64,000 nucleotides of DNA from Ectobius pallidus (GCA_964059195.1 CAXKWD010000005.1:93199882-93263881); one strand, 5' to 3'. Shown: positions 1-9,679, counted from the first letter of the stretch. The notes: a model not told the origin generated them from the letters alone. Numbers and translations are program-made.

Positions 1-370
1 AAAAATCTGACTTCATGCATTTTGTGATTCAAGTGCATCGCCTGAGAGAAGAGACCTGGGATTTGAATTCCTTGGCCCAAAAACCCCTGCATAGTGAGTT
101 TTGCTCAAATCAATCAAGGTTTTACCATTTAGGCCTACATACATGATCTTTGTAAAAAAATTCAGATCACTGCATGCTGTAGATTTGGCATGGGCATCCT
201 GCACACAAACTCTTCTTTTTGATGTTATATAGACCATTATAAACAAATAAATCAATTAGAATAGGCTAACAAAAATAATGCTCTTGACAATTTTGTGTTC
301 TGTTGCCAATTTTTGCTGATAATTCGGAAAAGAGATTAAAAATTCGGCTTCGAGGTGCATTCAGACCTCC
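1..370 (-). repeat. Diverged Helitron family 1 fragments
   Basis: The 'ccttggccca...cctgcatagtgagttt' block near 75-110 and the 'cggcttcgaggtgcattc' block near 343-362 match the internal parts of the Helitron family 1 copies at 50-58 kb, in minus orientation. No intact terminus is visible, so this is an old fragment. It would lie in an intron of SDR-A or beyond its next exon. Confidence 0.5.
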
Positions 371-800
371 TTCCATCCACCCGTAGGCTGCCAATGATCA
401 TGTGCTAATGTGCTTCAACAAACTGTAAAAACTGCACTAAAATTACACCTATTCTCTCTGAATGCGAGCTGTTATTGCACACGAAAAGGACGTAAATATA
501 AGGTACTTTGTGGTGCTCTCTCCGGGTAACTCGATACTACAGTGTTGAGTGCTGAATGAGCTTCAGCTACAATGATCTTACTCACGTTACTCTGAAACTT
601 CGACTGCGCAAGCTCTGCTGAGGTTTCCTGCTTCCCAGTTCTGATTGTGCTATGGGATGGGAAGCCACTGTGAGTAAAGCATTGGTTGTGTGTTGTGCAG
701 TGGATATGAAGATTGTCTCATTTTAGAGGGTCAACATTGTCTAAGCCTTTTAATGTTAATAGGTTACATAAATAATATTTATACCCTCTTCAATATGTAA
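371..800. other. Unassigned intronic or intergenic stretch
   Basis: I see no coding exon, tRNA-like promoter or repeat terminus here. In particular, SDR-A exon 4, which should carry the catalytic Ser and the YxxxK motif, is not recognisable between 1 and 1800 on the minus strand. Confidence 0.4.
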
Positions 801-804
801 GTAA

Positions 805-1104
805 AAAATAAAGTATTCCCTATACAGGCCATGGAGGCCGAGAGGATTCCAGGAGATTGAGGTTCCCAGATTTTTAGACATTTGGAACATGAAGGTGGTA
901 AGATTGTCAGCCTTACGCACCGGCCACCTTTACCCCCTGGATTGCTCCTGGTACTCATTTCTGTTAGAGGCTGAGTCGACCCTAGGGCCATAGTGCCACC
1001 AGAAGGATTAGGCCAATTGAAAAACTCCAATGACCTCATTGGGAATCGAACCCGCGACTTTCTGGTTTGTAGCACAGCCCCCTCAACCACTATGCTAGTA
1101 CGTA
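805..1104 (-). mobile_element. tRNA-derived SINE, family A (full length)
   Basis: Read on the minus strand, the head has a box A-like TAGCATAGTGGTTGAGG (1081-1097) and a canonical box B GGTTCGATTCC (1042-1052). The body encodes the spurious MALGSTQPLTEMSTR ORF that recurs at 15.9 kb. Further family A copies or fragments are at 15905-16215, 59513-59572 and 62659-62795. The conserved 3' end reads 'agtaaagtgttccctat' on the plus strand. Confidence 0.8.
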
Positions 1105-1159
1105 CCCCCAATATGTAAGTAGGCTTAAAAAATATTTACTTTATTTTAAATGTAGGTCT

Positions 1160-1310
1160 GTGATATGCAGCATACCTTTGTTTTGAGCCATGAGCCACGA
1201 CTCCATCCACCTGTTAAAAATTTCAGATCTCTGCATGCAATGGGTTTGGCTGAGCATCACACACAAATAAACATACAAACACTCCCTCTTATCATGTTGT
1301 TAAGCTTGTT
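1160..1310 (-). repeat. Helitron family 1 5'-end fragment
   Basis: 'tccatccacctgttaaaaat', then 'ttcagatctctgcatgc', then 'cacacacaaataaacataca' follow the order of the 5' region of Helitron family 1 (compare 4480-4580). The copy is diverged and lacks the 3' hairpin. Confidence 0.45.
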
Positions 1311-1384
1311 GCTTGCTGTAAGGAATTGACAGTTTCTGGATACTTTTAGTCCATGTCATAGGATTTGTTACATTCCCAAATAGA

Positions 1385-1555
1385 GCATACAATCAGTGTG
1401 CATTCAGATGTCTCACCCTCTCATTAAGCTGGAGGAATTTGTGCCCAGGATTCCTGCTTTCTCAAAATCATTTACTTCGACCAGATTTGAGCCTGTGAAC
1501 TGCAGATCCAGAGGCAAGCACCAAACCCTTGCACCACCGATGTTGACTATATATG
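1385..1555 (-). mobile_element. SINE-like repeat with degenerate tRNA head
   Basis: On the minus strand this reads as a pol III-like head around 'GGTGGTGCAAGGGTTTGG', followed by 'CACAGGCTCAAATCTGG', a degenerate box B. No second copy in the window supports exact ends, so the boundaries are approximate. Confidence 0.4.
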
Positions 1556-1825
1556 CAGTTTACATGCAACATTTACGATAGTTAGAGTTTTTCTGGGAAT
1601 TTTGCTAAAAACAAAATTTTCATCGTGTATAGTAGTAGTAAAAGTAAAAAAAAAGGCAGTTTATGAACTCTTTTACATCCTTCAAAATAACCCAAATATA
1701 AAATTCCATTTGATTTTGAGTTGGGACATAAATGGAGAAACAATTCCGTAGACTAAATTTCTTGGTAATTCATTTTAGAGAATCAATAAATTGCGTTATT
1801 TTACAGCCAACCTTGTATATCTCAC

Positions 1826-1952
1826 CTGTTGATGTGCACTATGTGTCCATCTGTTCCTTTCTTCCTCATGGATTCAATTGCTAGTTTTGTGCATATACTC
1901 AGACCAATCACATTTAACTCAAAAATGTTTCTCCAAACGTCGGTTGGACCAT
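1826..1952 (-). CDS. SDR-A exon 3 (DHRS11/farnesol dehydrogenase-like)
   Basis: The acceptor TTGCAG lies immediately upstream (1958-1953) and the donor is AACAG|GTGAGA (1826/1825). The 127 nt accept the phase-1 end of exon 2 (G + AT = Asp) and encode a stretch beginning DGPTDVWRNIFELNVIGL and ending HIVHIN, leaving phase 2. This is the SDR segment around helix alphaE/beta5. It carries the conserved Asn of LNVxG (part of the N-S-Y-K tetrad) and stops just before the catalytic Ser (HIN|S in the family). The Ser, the YxxxK motif and the C-terminal half must lie left of the window. The exon is too short to stand out as an ORF and was found by reading for splice sites and family sequence. Confidence 0.88.
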
Positions 1953-2239
1953 CTGCAAGAATGAGGTAAATCAGAGGACAAAACTAATTTTAAATAATAG
2001 CTTCCCAAAGTGAAAATCAAACTAGACTCATGTACAGCTTTATTGAGAATCTAATATATTTGTGCTAATATGTAGACCCGACGCTACCTATTAACTAGAC
2101 TGTATTCAATTGTGAAGTTAATAATTGAAGATGGACTTGCTGGATTGTCATAGCAACTGATGTAACACATCAGTTTGTTGATCACTTCGATTTTGTTAAC
2201 GTGCTTTACATTATTCATTTGTTTATAACATTACGACTT

Positions 2240-2440
2240 GCAGAGATCTGATTTTTTTTTTGCTTAGGGACAGAAGGGGATCATTAAGGCATGCCTAAAT
2301 GGGAAAACATTGTTTGATTTGAATGAATCTTACTGTGCGGGGATTTTTTGGGCTAGGGAATCGAATCTGACATTTTTTCCCCGAGGTGGCACATTTTTAA
2401 TTGTGAAATGCATCTAGAAGCGATATTTTTAGCTTTTTAA
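2240..2440 (+). repeat. Helitron family 1 fragment, plus orientation
   Basis: 'cctaaatgggaaaacattgt' followed by 'ttgaatgaatcttactgtgc', then 'ggattttttgggctaggg' and 'gaatcgaatctgac', is a diverged copy of the Helitron segment 'aaatatggtcaaacattgtt...ctcactatacagggg'. It lies in SDR-A intron 2. The ends are lost. Confidence 0.5.
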
Positions 2441-2649
2441 TATTATCAATCGTTTTAATTGTTTTTGCTTGATTTGGCTCAAGTTCTTGAATCCGAGGTT
2501 CTTTTTAATCATTTCATTTCAAATCTGCATGCCCAAATGGCAGCATAAGATTTGTTTTATTCGTTGAAATATTTATATTTACTGCGTAAAACAATATAAT
2601 TAAAACTAAAATTATGTAATTCATACAATTTGTGTAAAAACAATGTAAG

Positions 2650-3205
2650 TAATTAAATTGCATTAGAATGCATACATTTACAAACTTTGCAAAAGACGTG
2701 GGAAAATTTAAGTTTGCATCAACTGTACAACAAAACAAAAGCACACAGAATTATTTTTAAAAAATAAGCGTTACTGAATTATGGAACTCCCATTTGTCGA
2801 TCTTGTACTGTAGCAGCTTCATGGTGATTTGATCTAAATAGTGGCATATCTCTTTAGGTATTTTTAATGTGAAACAAAACTATTCAGATAGGTAGTTTTT
2901 TGATAGTGATGAGCAAAATTGAATAATTTTAAGAGTTAAATATTCTGTTCTCGAGTAATGTAAAAAATTGAATATTCTTTCAAATTAAAATGTTCTCAGA
3001 AGGCTGCAGGATTTGAGATCGTCTTGCAACCAGAGATCTGAGAAGCGAGAAATCAGGAACCAATTACTACATAAAACTGATTCGAGAACTCATTGTTATT
3101 CGGCAATTTCATCATATTACAAGATGTACTGTTACTGGATCCTTCTTAATCAAGTAGCTCCTCAGTTTGAATGACAAGGCTGAGTGCACCCCGTTCCAGA
3201 ACCAT
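2650..3205. repeat. Paralogous intron segment, copy 1 (in SDR-A intron 2)
   Basis: This is collinear with 5480-6235: both share 'attgcattagaatgcata', 'aacaaaacaaaagcacacag', 'gatttgatctaaatagtggc', 'gttattcggcaatttcatca' and 'aatcaagtagctcctca'. Copy 2 starts at the splice acceptor of exon 2. In copy 1 the corresponding site reads CTTACAT instead of CTTACAG, and no exon-like sequence follows it. Copy 1 lacks the SINE that interrupts copy 2 at 5970-6168. Confidence 0.8.
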
Positions 3206-3687
3206 CTACCTGATTATTAACAAAACATAATATCTTAATTATTTTTATTTAAATAAAACATCTAGCAGTTGAGTAAATAATTACAGGCAAAGCTGTATGA
3301 ATAATTCTAGTATGAATAATTCTGCATAACTTGAAGAACAAATGATCCAATCCCAAATTTTTAAGAAGGATTCAGTAACTTAATCTCATACTAACTCCAC
3401 TAAATGTGGCCTTAAATATAAAATTTTATGGTATTATATGAGAGAAATAATTGCAGATAAAGTGCAAGCTATTATTATAAGGAAAATTCATTTTAATCTA
3501 TCCGTTCAGAAGTTTGTGTGAAAAAGCACATAGATCATCTGAATAAAACAGTAATAAGCAAGGTATGTGCACTGCAGTAGACACACTCAAATTAATATTC
3601 TTGTTATACTCTAAAAAGTACAACAATTTAAAATTTACTTAATTTCTCACATCTTTATGCAACTTAGTTTTTTTCCATTATTCAAAA
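3206..3687. other. Unassigned AT-rich intronic sequence
   Basis: Very AT-rich DNA inside SDR-A intron 2. I see no exon, promoter box or repeat terminus. Confidence 0.4.
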
Positions 3688-4579
3688 CTAGCAGGTGCGC
3701 ATGGCTTCACCCACGATTATTATTTACTCAATAGCTAGATTTGTTATTTATATCATTTATTTAACAGAAAAATATTTGAAACATATTTATTAACAATAGC
3801 ATCATTTGTACACACATTGAACAATTTACATAATTTATTTTTAATTATATTGTTTGATGTAGTAAATATGAATAATAAAAACGAATAAAACAAATATTTT
3901 GCTGCCATATGGTCATACAGATCTGAATAGAAACAATTAAAACACACCACAGATTCATGAATCTTACCCTTACTTGCAAATCATGCATAAACAATTAAAA
4001 CATTGGTGATTAAAAAGCTAAAAATCTGGCTTTCATGTTCATTTCATGATTAGTTTCATTTCTCATGATTTCATGATTTGCCGTCCGAAAAGAAAGACCT
4101 CAGATTCGAGTTCCCTAGCTCAAGAAACCCCCGCATTGAGTTTCGTCCAAATCATTCAATGTTTCCCATTCGTGATTCCACTTCTGTCCTTCTATGTAAA
4201 AAAAAATAAACAAATGAATAAGAAGAGCAAACCAGCAAAATTGAAGCAATTGACAGATTAGTGTTGCAAAAAATCAGATTTCAGCAATGTTCTTTCTTTG
4301 CCGGTTTCTGTAGCAGCAAGGATATCTGCAATTAATTTTAAAATTAAATTTATTAGCAAAATCTGGTATACTTAGACAACGCAAAAAAATCACGTTTTCT
4401 GCAATTTTTCGCTCATAACTCATGAATGAAAAGTAAAATTAAAAATCTGGCTTCGAGGTGCATTCGGAAACCCTTCAGTCCATCTATGTTAAAATTTTCA
4501 GATCTCTGCGTGTTGTAGATTTGTCTAGGCGTTACACACAGACAAACAGACAGAAAAACACTTTCTCTTATTATATAGA
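3688..4579 (-). mobile_element. Helitron family 1, near full length, minus
   Basis: On the minus strand it begins TCTATATAATAAGAG at 4579 and ends with the 3' hairpin region (compare GCGGGCGAAGCCGC) plus CTAG at 3691-3688. Host bases are A on the 5' side and T on the 3' side, as expected for Helitron A^T insertion. The interior has 'ctcagattcgagttcc' and 'gcattgagtttcgtccaaat' in family order. It is non-autonomous: there is no Rep/helicase ORF. It lies in SDR-A intron 2. Confidence 0.75.
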
Positions 4580-4591
4580 TGAATATAAAGA

Positions 4592-5076
4592 GTGTTAATG
4601 AATAACACCGAAATATTTTACCTACGTATAGAGGGAACATAGACAGGCAACTTTTATTAGGAGGTTTTTGCTCTATGACGTAAACTGTGTATACTTCAGG
4701 GCAATAAAGTCATTACAATTTGGTGCTCATAAGTCGATAATGAAGCTTAATATGGTTAATATTTTAATTAAATTGACTTCATGCCTTCTTAGTGATCGAT
4801 AAAAACCTGAGTTTTCATAATCTGCAAAATTTACAGACTAATCACATGACTGGCCGCCACTGCATTCATTATTTTATTCATAACTCCAGTGTTAACAACG
4901 AAGTTCCTTTGTTTTGCATTTTTTTAAATGTTAGAAGTCAGTGGCGGCTATGCCCTAGGAGATTTTATGCTGTAACAGGAAAAATTGAATTCATAGAGCA
5001 AAAATCTCTTAATAAAAGTTGCTTGTCTATGTGCCCTCTATATACAGGTAAATATTTCGGTAGTATTCATTAACAC
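4592..5076. mobile_element. MITE-like element with ~90-bp inverted repeats
   Basis: Positions 4592-4680 ('gtgttaatgaataacaccg' through 'tttttgctctatga') recur inverted at 4990-5076. The spacer holds an outward-facing pair 'ccgccactg' (about 4853) and 'cagtggcgg' (about 4939), which resemble hAT ends. No clear target duplication was found, so the class is uncertain. Confidence 0.55.
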
Positions 5077-5304
5077 CCTATATTTTCTTGGCATGGGTTT
5101 CCAGCTGCTGAATTAAAACTGTTTGATCATTGTAGGCCAATAGTATGAAGTATGTTAATGAATGGTAAGTGAAGTACAAACCATAGTGTCCCGGTTTTTC
5201 CCCCTGGAAAATCTGATAAGCTCTGCTTGGATAGAAAATTCTGTTTGATTAAAGACAATTTAATTTTGCCGAGATCTGCTCCTTTATAATGCTAGTCAGC
5301 TTAC

Positions 5305-5473
5305 CTATTAGACTATTCTGAGGTGAACATCCTGCATTGTTCACTAAAATATCTACGCCTCCTAGTTCTGATTTAACCCAATCAAAAGCTGCCTCAATTT
5401 CATCTTCTTGAGTCACATCACATTTCCTCGGATATAGTTTACCTGGCCCAGATTTTAGCAATGTCGATAATTC
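5305..5473 (-). CDS. SDR-A exon 2 (DHRS11/farnesol dehydrogenase-like)
   Basis: The acceptor is TTACAG|GAATTATCG (5474/5473) and the donor ATAG|GTAAGC (5305/5304). The exon is 169 nt, entering in phase 0 and leaving in phase 1. It encodes ELSTLLKSGPGKLYPRKCDV, then TQEDEIEAAFDWVKSELG, then GVDILVNNAGCSPQ. The CDV motif (Asp contacting the adenine of the cofactor) and NNAG (stabilising the central beta-sheet) are diagnostic of classical SDRs. Sequence read past the donor (GKLTSIIKEQ...) is intron. The apparent ORF continuing upstream of the acceptor (MLLFCCIVDT...) is intronic too, because the same stretch recurs as noncoding DNA at 2.65 kb. Confidence 0.92.
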
Positions 5474-5479
5474 CTGTAA

Positions 5480-6235
5480 GTATTTAAATTGCATTAGAAT
5501 GCATATATTTATAAACTTTGCAACAGACATGGGAAAATTTAAGTATGTGTCAACTATACAACAAAACAAAAGCACACAGAATTATTTTAAAAAATAAGCG
5601 TTAATGAATTAGGGAACTCCCTTTTGTGGATGTTCTGAGGTAGCAGCTTCATGGTGATTTGATCTAAATAGTGGCACACTTCTTCAGGTATTTTTAATGT
5701 GAAACAAAATTATTCAGATTTGTAGTTTTTTGTTAGTGATGGGCAGAATTGAATAATTTTAAGAATCAAATAGTCTGTTCTCGAATAATTTAAAGAATTG
5801 AATGTTCTTCCAAATTAAAATGTTCTCGGGTGGATGCAGGATTTGAGATCTTCTTGTAACCAGAGATTTGAGAAATCAATAACCGAGAACTACTTAAAAC
5901 TAACTCGAGAACTCAAATTGTTATTCGGCAATTTCATCATGTTACAATATCTACTATTATTCGTTCCTTCTTGGCCGCCCCCATGGCTGAGTGGTTAGAC
6001 CCCTCTCCTTCCACCGCTGGGATCGGTGGGTCCATGTGGAATTTGTGGTGGACAAAATGGGGTCGGAGCAGGTTTTCCCGGGGCGCTCCTGTTTCCCCTG
6101 CCATATATAATTCCACCAGAGCTCCATTCACCATACTATGGCCATGGGTTGCAATATAGAAATTACTTTTATTAGTTCCTTAATCAAGTAGCTCCTCAAT
6201 GTGAATCATGAGGCTGAGTGCACTTCATTCCAGAC
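5480..6235. repeat. Paralogous intron segment, copy 2 (SDR-A intron 1)
   Basis: Partner of 2650-3205. It is interrupted at 5970-6168 by a SINE that copy 1 lacks, giving a filled/empty site pair. It begins within a few bases of the exon 2 acceptor, so the duplication included the end of intron 1. Confidence 0.8.
5970..6168 (+). mobile_element. tRNA-derived SINE, family D, with target duplication
   Basis: The insert begins 'cttggccgcccccatgg'. Its box A-like TGGCTGAGTGGTTAGAC resembles class II (Leu/Ser-type) tRNAs. It is flanked by an imperfect ~13-bp repeat, ttattcgttcctt (about 5957-5969) and ttattagttcctt (6169-6181). The paralogous copy at 2.65-3.2 kb shows the uninterrupted site, so the boundaries are well supported. 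Confidence 0.8.
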
Positions 6236-6336
6236 TTCCCATCTCAGAAAAATGCGAGAAGATACCGGGGATTGAATACGGGCCTGCGGATCCGTAGCAA
6301 GCGATGCTAACCACTAGACCACGCGGTCAGTCTATA
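6236..6336 (-). mobile_element. tRNA-derived SINE head, family C
   Basis: On the minus strand: GACCGCGTGGTCTAGTGGTTA is a good tRNA 5' half with box A, followed by 'GTATTCAATCCCCGG', a degenerate box B. The 'gaggagctacttgatt' sequence shared with 3150-3200 may be part of the SINE tail rather than of the intron duplication. Confidence 0.65.
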
Positions 6337-6470
6337 TAAAGATAGGCTGTCGTTAACAGGAAACAATTTAAAGAATTCGGACAAAAATAATTACAGACAA
6401 TGTTAAACTCTGTGGAAAATTTGAAAGAAAAATTGCTGACCAATAAAAATAATCTTATGATTCATTTTAC

Positions 6471-6602
6471 CTCGACTTTTTCCACTCGTCTTGCAAGTCC
6501 TACCACGATGACCCCTTTCTTAACGAGTTCTTCCGCAATGGAAGCACCAATTCCAGAACTGGCACCCGTTACCACGGCAACTCGATCTGCCCACCTCTCC
6601 AT
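6471..6602 (-). CDS. SDR-A exon 1, start of short-chain dehydrogenase
   Basis: First coding exon of a classical NADP(H)-type short-chain dehydrogenase/reductase of the DHRS11 group. In insects this group includes farnesol dehydrogenases, which oxidise farnesol to farnesal in juvenile hormone synthesis; the substrate here is unknown. The exon has 44 codons starting [19 protein letters not shown]. TGxxxGxG at residues 12-19 is the Rossmann dinucleotide loop, and the ARR near 37-39 fits NADP preference. The donor GAG|GTAAAA is phase 0 at 6471/6470. An open frame runs upstream to a GTG at 6740, but the family start M(E/Q)RW and the identical layout of SDR-B fix the ATG at 6602. A long-TIR transposon begins about 165 bp upstream of it. 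Confidence 0.92.
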
Positions 6603-6768
6603 TTGACGTTTCCTCAGCAAACACTGCTTCACTGCTACCATTAGTAAATTGAAAAGAAACGAACCATTAAAATTCCATATCTTATCTAAACACTGCGACG
6701 TACAGTTTTTCGAGGCCACTAACCATTTAACAGAAAACACCCAGATTGTAATTCACAGTTTAACAATA

Positions 6769-7470
6769 GTCAAGTCAATGAATGCTCAAAAAGAGGTGTA
6801 GAGGGAAATGGAAGGAACACAATGTTTTACTTTGGGACTTTGTTTGGACCAGTAAGGAGGTAAACATACCCTAAAGTCCCCACTCCAAGGGGGTGAGCGG
6901 GGGGCAGGGGGCCCTTAGAATGTCCCTTTTTTCGGTTTTTCGCTTATATCTCGGAAACTATGGGTCCTAGCGATAAGATCTTTCTATACAAAATTAAAGA
7001 TGAAAAAATGCTCCACAAGATTGATTCCATTCATGTTTTCGCTATCTCACCTAGTTTTCGAGATATCTGCGCTCAAAATTAGTTAATTTTGAAAAAAATC
7101 TAATTGCCTCGCGTTTTTTGCCTTATTCAGTTAGCTAACTTTTCGGCCCTTTGTCCTACGAAAATGTCATGCGGAAGGAAGTTGTAGAGCATTAAATTTC
7201 CTTTAAGAATATATCATGGTTTACTTCTTTATCTTCAACCGTTCAAAAGTTAGAGCAATTTTAACTTTATGTGTAAATTCCGGGATTTTGCAGAAAAACT
7301 TAACTTTCGTATTTTCCATGATTTCACTGCTCTAACACTGTATAAAAGCCAATATTACGTATTTATATGTATAAATAGTATGTATTGTATATAAGTTGTA
7401 CATAAATGAATCAATATATATGATGCATTTTGTAATATAGTTTCAAGTAATATATATACTGTATATGCTT
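6769..7470 (+). repeat. Outer left arm of long-TIR element 1
   Basis: About 700 bp, inverted relative to about 10105-10809. It is immediately followed by a second arm terminus at 7476, which makes two left arms in tandem. Confidence 0.8.
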
Positions 7471-7477
7471 ACGTTTA

Positions 7478-7932
7478 GTCCAGTCAATGATTGATGAATA
7501 GGGGGAAATGGAAAGAACACGGTTTTTGACTTTGGGACTTTGTTTGGACTAGTTAGAAGTTAAACATACTAAAAGTCCCCAATCCTAGGAGGTGAGCGGG
7601 AGGCAGGGGGGCCCGTAGAAGGTCCCTTTTTTTCGGTTTTTCGCTTATATCTTGGAAACTTTGAACAACTGGATATCCCACGTAAGAAGAATGAGCCGAA
7701 CAAGAATACCCCGTCAAATTCTAAATTACCAACCATCAGGCAAGAGATCATTGGGCAGACCCCTTAAACGATGGATTGAGACCGTAAGGGGCCCTAGGCC
7801 TAATACATGATAGGATGATGATGATGATGATGATCTTGGAAACTATGGGTCCTAGCGTTAATACCACTCTATATAAAATTAAACCTGATAAAATGTTCTA
7901 TCAAGACTGATTCCTTTCGCTTTTTCGCTATC
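7478..7932 (+). repeat. Inner, second left arm of long-TIR element 1
   Basis: A direct repeat of the outer arm, starting TAGTCCAGTCAATGA. It carries the same 'ggtgagcgggaggcagggg' and 'tttttcgcttatat' blocks, is split by a LINE 3' end at 7661-7832, and stops near 7932, just before the coding region. Confidence 0.8.
7661..7832 (+). mobile_element. 5'-truncated LINE 3' end with 12-bp target duplication
   Basis: A 172-bp insert flanked by perfect ATCTTGGAAACT repeats (7649-7660 and 7833-7844). It encodes the terminal residues GKRSLGRPLKRWIETV, typical of the C-terminus of insect non-LTR retrotransposon reverse transcriptases (GRPxxRW), followed by a stop and a (GAT)n tail. It inserted into the inner arm of element 1 and so is younger than that arm. 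Confidence 0.85.
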
Positions 7933-7994
7933 GGAAAATCGGAAATGTGATCGGAAATTAATTTTCAAGAATAACAACTATTTTTTTCTAAAGT

Positions 7995-9679
7995 TTGAAA
8001 ATAAGTATCAAACTGTCTCGGAAAGATCGAGCACTTCCCCTTTCGAATGTTAGCTCGTCAATCAAGATTAACGACGAATGGGTGTCTGTGGATCCATTTT
8101 TGCTATTCCAGCGCAAATCCATAAGTAAGAAAACCGACGAAGATTTGAAAACTTATTTACAATATGAATTAACCCCTTTCCCTTTGGCCTTCTTCAATGA
8201 GGGTGGGATGAGGAAATCGACAAAGTCAGTTTTCTCTAGAAAGAGCTCAATCCAACTATCAAAGATGTACGTGTGACACACTTTGACATTGTTATGAACG
8301 GAGGACTTCTCCTGCACAAAGTTATTTGGCAAAGAGGTTCCACGATATCTGGCATTTGCTCATCCTCAAGTACATGGGTGCCCAACTGTGGCACATCGTG
8401 TCACTGTACGGTAGGGGAATTTCTCCCACTACCGTCGCCCTTGACGTCAGCATAAAGCAGTTTCGACGTGACACTGAACATGAAGAACAGGTTTCTTACG
8501 TCACAGGAGGATGGGGGACTAAAACGTTTCCCCTCAGTTGCTCACCTATGCTCAAGTACAAAGGTCGCTGAGCAGCAAAGGCGGTACCGTCTCAGTAAGT
8601 CCGCGGGCATACATTTCAATCAGGAGACAGTCATAACTGTGAAGCAGGAAGACTTCCTGTCAAATGTCTACAAAAAAAAGTCTGCTGATTAACATGCTGA
8701 AAGTCACACTACAGGCACATGTAGTCAGAACCCTGCAAGCACGGAATGTTGCGGATGTCCTCATTGTAGACATGGCTATGGAGTTGTCACATACCACCGC
8801 CGTTGCAGTTATTGGTGAGGATGTCGACCTAATAGTCATGTTGATGGCCAAAACACTTAGTGACCAGAACATAATTTTCGTCAAGCCTGGGCGTGGAAAC
8901 ATAAAACCTACATTGTTTTCTACCCAGGGGCTGCGAGACATACTATTTCTGAATGCCTTCACTGGGTGCGATACCACCACAGCAGCCTTCCGAAAGAGTA
9001 AGCTGGGATTTATCAAACTGCGTTTGAAGTCTCCAGATGTTCAGGGAACTGCTACAGTTTTCTCAGACCCTTCCTCAACCAAGGATGATGTAGAGGAAGC
9101 TGGGGAAAAGTGTATTTTGAGGTGGTACGGGGCCCCACCTAAAGAGAAATCTCTAAACGCTTACCGTTACCAATCCTATGTAAAATCGGTAGCCAATATC
9201 AAGCCGGACATCTCGTGCCTCCCACCAACTGAGGGGGCAGCGAAGCAACATTCTGAGGATATATGACAAAGTCGAGATGTGATAGGGACGTGAGCCGCCT
9301 CCTCAGATGTACGGGTGGGAGTTAACTAACAAACCCCGGTGCATAGTGAGCAGCAGGCTGCACCGGATGAAATATTAATTTTTTTTGTCGGTGCACAAAG
9401 GATTCTGCCACCACCAAAATGCGGATGCAGAAAGGCGCATCTCTCAAGTGTTCCCCTGCGTGCCAAAACTGCCACGGGAACTGTCTTAATGGGGGCCCCC
9501 TCTTGGTCAATGAGGATGAAGAACTCGACATTGATCCTCTGCCAGTTATCCTAGAAGATGTATCCCCTTTCTCAATGGATGAAGAAGAAAACGAAGCAGA
9601 ACAATACCCAGGACCAAGTTACCATGACGAGGAAGGACCCTCCGCTCCAAGAGAGTCAGGAATTTATAATAATTATTGA
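7995..9679 (+). pseudogene. FEN/PIN-like multidomain transposon protein (decayed)
   Basis: Frame-broken gene inside element 1. Blocks in order: SVSSSIKIN-type and VSVDPFLLFQR (7995-8276); YELTPFPLAFFNEGGMRK; GGLLLHKVIWQRGST (from about 8300); EQQRRYRLSKSAGIHF and KQEDFLSN (8566-8660); an open segment 8664-9266 with VADVLIV (8748-8768), GEDVDLIVML (from 8814), ILFLNAFTGCDTTTAAFRK (about 8940-8990), LRWYGAPP and LPPTEGAAKQHS; and a C-terminal Cys-rich finger, CGCRK then CSPACQNCHGNC (about 9410-9490), followed by an acidic tail. The DADVLIV/GEDTDLLVLL pattern resembles the acidic active site of FEN1/PIN nucleases; that is inference. At least three frame changes are needed, and the N-terminal ~100 residues seen in element 2 are absent. 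I recognise the family as uncharacterised proteins common in animal genomes. Confidence 0.75.

Noticed and set aside
779..1111. 110-codon minus-strand protein MGVRTSIVVEG...
   Set aside because: It is a spurious ORF of SINE family A, with other copies broken at different places.
5474..5575. Coding sequence upstream of SDR-A exon 2 (MLLFCCIVDT...)
   Set aside because: It lies beyond a good splice acceptor, and its near-copy at 2.65 kb is noncoding intron DNA.
6603..6740. N-terminal extension of SDR-A from a GTG at 6740
   Set aside because: It is non-ATG, has no SDR similarity, and the paralogue SDR-B begins with the same MxRW start.
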